A stretch of DNA of 64,000 nt from Lepidostoma basale (taxonomy: Eukaryota > Arthropoda > Insecta > Trichoptera > Lepidostomatidae): contig JAHDVF020001324.1 in NCBI GenBank assembly GCA_022606425.2, positions 434,001 to 498,000 on the forward strand. Direction: 5' to 3'. The first letter of the stretch is position 1. Every line of letters begins with the position of its first letter. The notes under the pieces were generated by a model. That model ran no database searches and was not told the DNA's origin. It saw nothing but the letters and a program-made list of their open reading frames with translations. Below, piece by piece: positions 62,419-64,000 of this stretch. A program made the translations under genes and the position numbers.

Positions 62419-62735
62419 ATTAATATTAGTAATTTCCGTTCATTCAAATAGTGATATATTTACACGGGAATATTTAAAATAATTATAATTAAAAAAGCAT
62501 ATAAAACAAGTGCTTTATCAATGAATTGATTTACAAGTCATGTTAAGGAAAACATACTACCGCATAGTAATTAATTAATATTAGTAATTTCTGTTAATTA
62601 AAAAATTGGGTATTTTTCACATGGGAATATTTAATATAACTATCAAAAAAACTTATAAAACAAGTGCTTTATCAATGAATTGATTTACAAGTCATCTTCA
62701 TCATGTTAAGGCAAGCATACTACCGCATACAGCAA
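62419..62735 (+). repeat. About 155-bp direct tandem duplication
   Basis: 'attagtaatttc' (62424 and 62580) through 'aagtgctttatcaatgaatt' (62509 and 62663) to 'catactaccgcata'. Two diverged copies. The unit's identity is unknown; it adjoins the family F motif. Confidence 0.75.
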
Positions 62736-63000
62736 ATTCCTGTAGTAATCGCAACTACGCAAACAATTAGCGTAATGACATGCAACTTTCAGGTTATCCA
62801 TTCATAATAATCTCGATTGTTTGCTGCAATAATGTTTTGCCGTTAATTAAGGTGTTTTCATCCAAGGCGCCCGGAGCAAGTTGGGCAATATCAGAATTAG
62901 ATTTTTGTAGAATTTAGCTTACCCAAGGCCACGAAACGTGTGAAAATTCTCAATCGCGTTTCGATGTTTTTTTTATTGATATTTCAATTGTAACCAACTA
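62736..63000. other. Unassigned DNA
   Basis: Slightly GC-richer around 62860-62950. Nothing recognised. Confidence 0.35.
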
Positions 63001-63180
63001 ACATACTTACCATCACGTTGTCTCCCCGAAGCGCCAAGTAGAGCGAATTTTAATTTGACACTCTTCTAAAATGAGTTTGTCAAATGCAAATATAAGTGAT
63101 TGAAATGCGACTTAAAGTGTTAAAGTGTTATGAACAAAACAATGAAATATGGTTTGGAGACATTTAAAAGAATAAGTATT
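63001..63180. mobile_element. R1 scraps in both orientations
   Basis: 63001-63070 is an antisense R1 tip ('accatcacgttgtctccccg'). 63118-63180 is a sense scrap ('gttatgaacaaaacaatgaa', 'tggtttggagac'). Confidence 0.6.
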
Positions 63181-63183
63181 TGT

Positions 63184-63556
63184 AACTAACTTACTAACTA
63201 ACTAACCATCACGCCGTCTCCCCGAAGGGGTTGGCAGAAAGAATGGACTGCCACACGTTTCTTTCCTGGCATATTTCTCTCGATTCCTCAACATTCATAC
63301 AACGTGTCATGCACGCACGTCGATTTCTCTGACTCCTCACATGGCCGGCATTCAATATTTGATTTTTTTGATCGTGCCACGTTTTCCTCGGTCTTCTTCT
63401 ATTTCGGGTTCCATTTACATCGTTAACATATAATTTTTTTACCATTCTTTCTTCATTCATTCTTTCCATATGTCCAAACCATCTTAATGATCCTTTCATT
63501 ATTTTGTTCATAACACCATCATTTGCACCGCATTCACTTCTTATATTTTTATTCTA
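63184..63556 (-). pseudogene. R1 LINE 3' end, well preserved
   Basis: 100-aa frame (63209-63511): MNKIMKGSLRWFGHMERMNE, ERMVKKLYVNDVNGTRNRRR, PRKTWHDQKNQILNAGHVRS, QRNRRACMTRCMNVEESREI and CQERNVWQSILSANPFGETA, TGA and a TTAG/TAAG tail at 63186-63208. Very close to 14955-15438 and 60238-60690, suggesting relatively recent R1 activity. Confidence 0.93.
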
Positions 63557-64000
63557 ACTGATATTATAACTGTGTTTTAAATTTGAACAGTAACAATAAA
63601 CTAATTAATATGAAACTGTGTTTGTGCCAAGTTAATACTGTATAGTGCAGAGGTTATTAATAAATAAAAATACGCAATTTCGAACAACATTTAGCTTTAT
63701 ATCCTCACCTTCCGTTTCCCGCAAATACATTTGTTTCCACAATGATTTCATTACACGGTGATTACCTCACCCATTATCGCACACCTTTTGATTAATCGAC
63801 TCCATTCGTTCCAAGCGACCAGTGCCCCTTTCTACAAATGATATTATTATGCAGAATCTTACAATGCTTCTTCCGTATCGTGTAGCTTATCTCAAATCTC
63901 CGTTCTTCATTGACCTTCACCGCTGACAAATTACATTACCTTTGACCTCACGCTTGGCAGGCGATACTTGTGGGTCCATCACGAGGAAGGAATTGGTGTT
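63557..64000. other. Unassigned, probably single-copy DNA
   Basis: Less AT-rich than the surroundings, with no repeat family recognised. Confidence 0.35.

Overview
This window looks like a repeat-saturated, AT-rich (roughly two-thirds A+T by eye) stretch of an arthropod nuclear genome. An insect is most likely. Lepidoptera is my best guess from the style of the RTE-type LINE C-termini, but I cannot prove it. There is no bacterial architecture: no operons, no Shine-Dalgarno-led ORFs, no rRNA and no CRISPR. I found no intact host protein-coding gene. The longest ORFs are 3' ends of decayed non-LTR retrotransposons (LINEs).

Family names used here are my own. R1 to R8 are RTE-like LINEs, nearly all 5'-truncated. 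R1 is the most abundant: its protein ends SILSAYPFGETA, the TGA stop is followed almost at once by a (TTAG)n tail, and about 30 pieces lie on both strands. R2 has a (TGA/ATG)n tail. R4, R6, R7 and R8 end in GAAGAA-type tails. J1, J2 and a third family are jockey/CR1-type LINE C-termini, and L2 is a (TTA)n-tailed CR1/L2-type end. Non-autonomous elements are S1 (tRNA-headed SINE, seven copies), S2 (second tRNA-like SINE, three copies) and R1s (a short element borrowing the R1 3' end). DNA transposons are a 1,982-bp hAT-like element with 8-bp target duplications (18340-20321), a 229-bp hAT-type MITE (10907-11135) and a foldback MITE, M2.

The most interesting content is a set of hammerhead ribozyme-like motifs. 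At least five diverged repeat families (A, B, C, D, H), plus eroded relatives (E, F, G, I), carry a CUG-N-N-GA core, a helix II, GAAA, and a helix III that is only a 6-8 nt palindrome (ACAGCUGU, ACAUGU or ACCGGU) ending at a U-U or U-C cleavage site. All have one extra A or U between the core and helix II. They usually sit as inverted pairs, and family C also forms a 197-bp direct tandem dimer (40898-41140). This resembles the minimal, dimer-acting hammerheads known from Penelope-like element pLTRs and retrozymes. No Penelope reverse transcriptase or GIY-YIG ORF was recognised in the window.

Layout. 1-9.5 kb: R1, R3, R4, R5 and R6 scraps, the family A foldback (2645-3240), S1, and a 12-bp minisatellite (6117-6468) abutting a family C inverted pair. 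9.9-16.5 kb: S1, an R4 copy split by the hAT MITE, R2, and the best R1 copy (14955-15438) tail-to-tail with another. 18-21 kb: R6 and the hAT-like transposon. 21-33 kb: R1, R2, R7, R8, L2 and a CR1-type ORF. 33.8-34.3 kb: family B ribozyme repeat split by M2. 35-38 kb: J1, R2, J2. 38.6-41.2 kb: S2 pair, a 947-bp inverted-repeat-bounded segment, and the family C dimer. 42-50 kb: families A, H and D, J1, R6, the longest R1 copy, and R7 nested in R1. 51.7-52.6 kb: R6 split by both J1 and S2. 52.9-53.3 kb: a GC-rich, TATA-containing island ending in a splice-donor-like site, the only candidate host promoter/first exon. 53.4-64 kb: AT-rich, possibly intronic, with few repeats.
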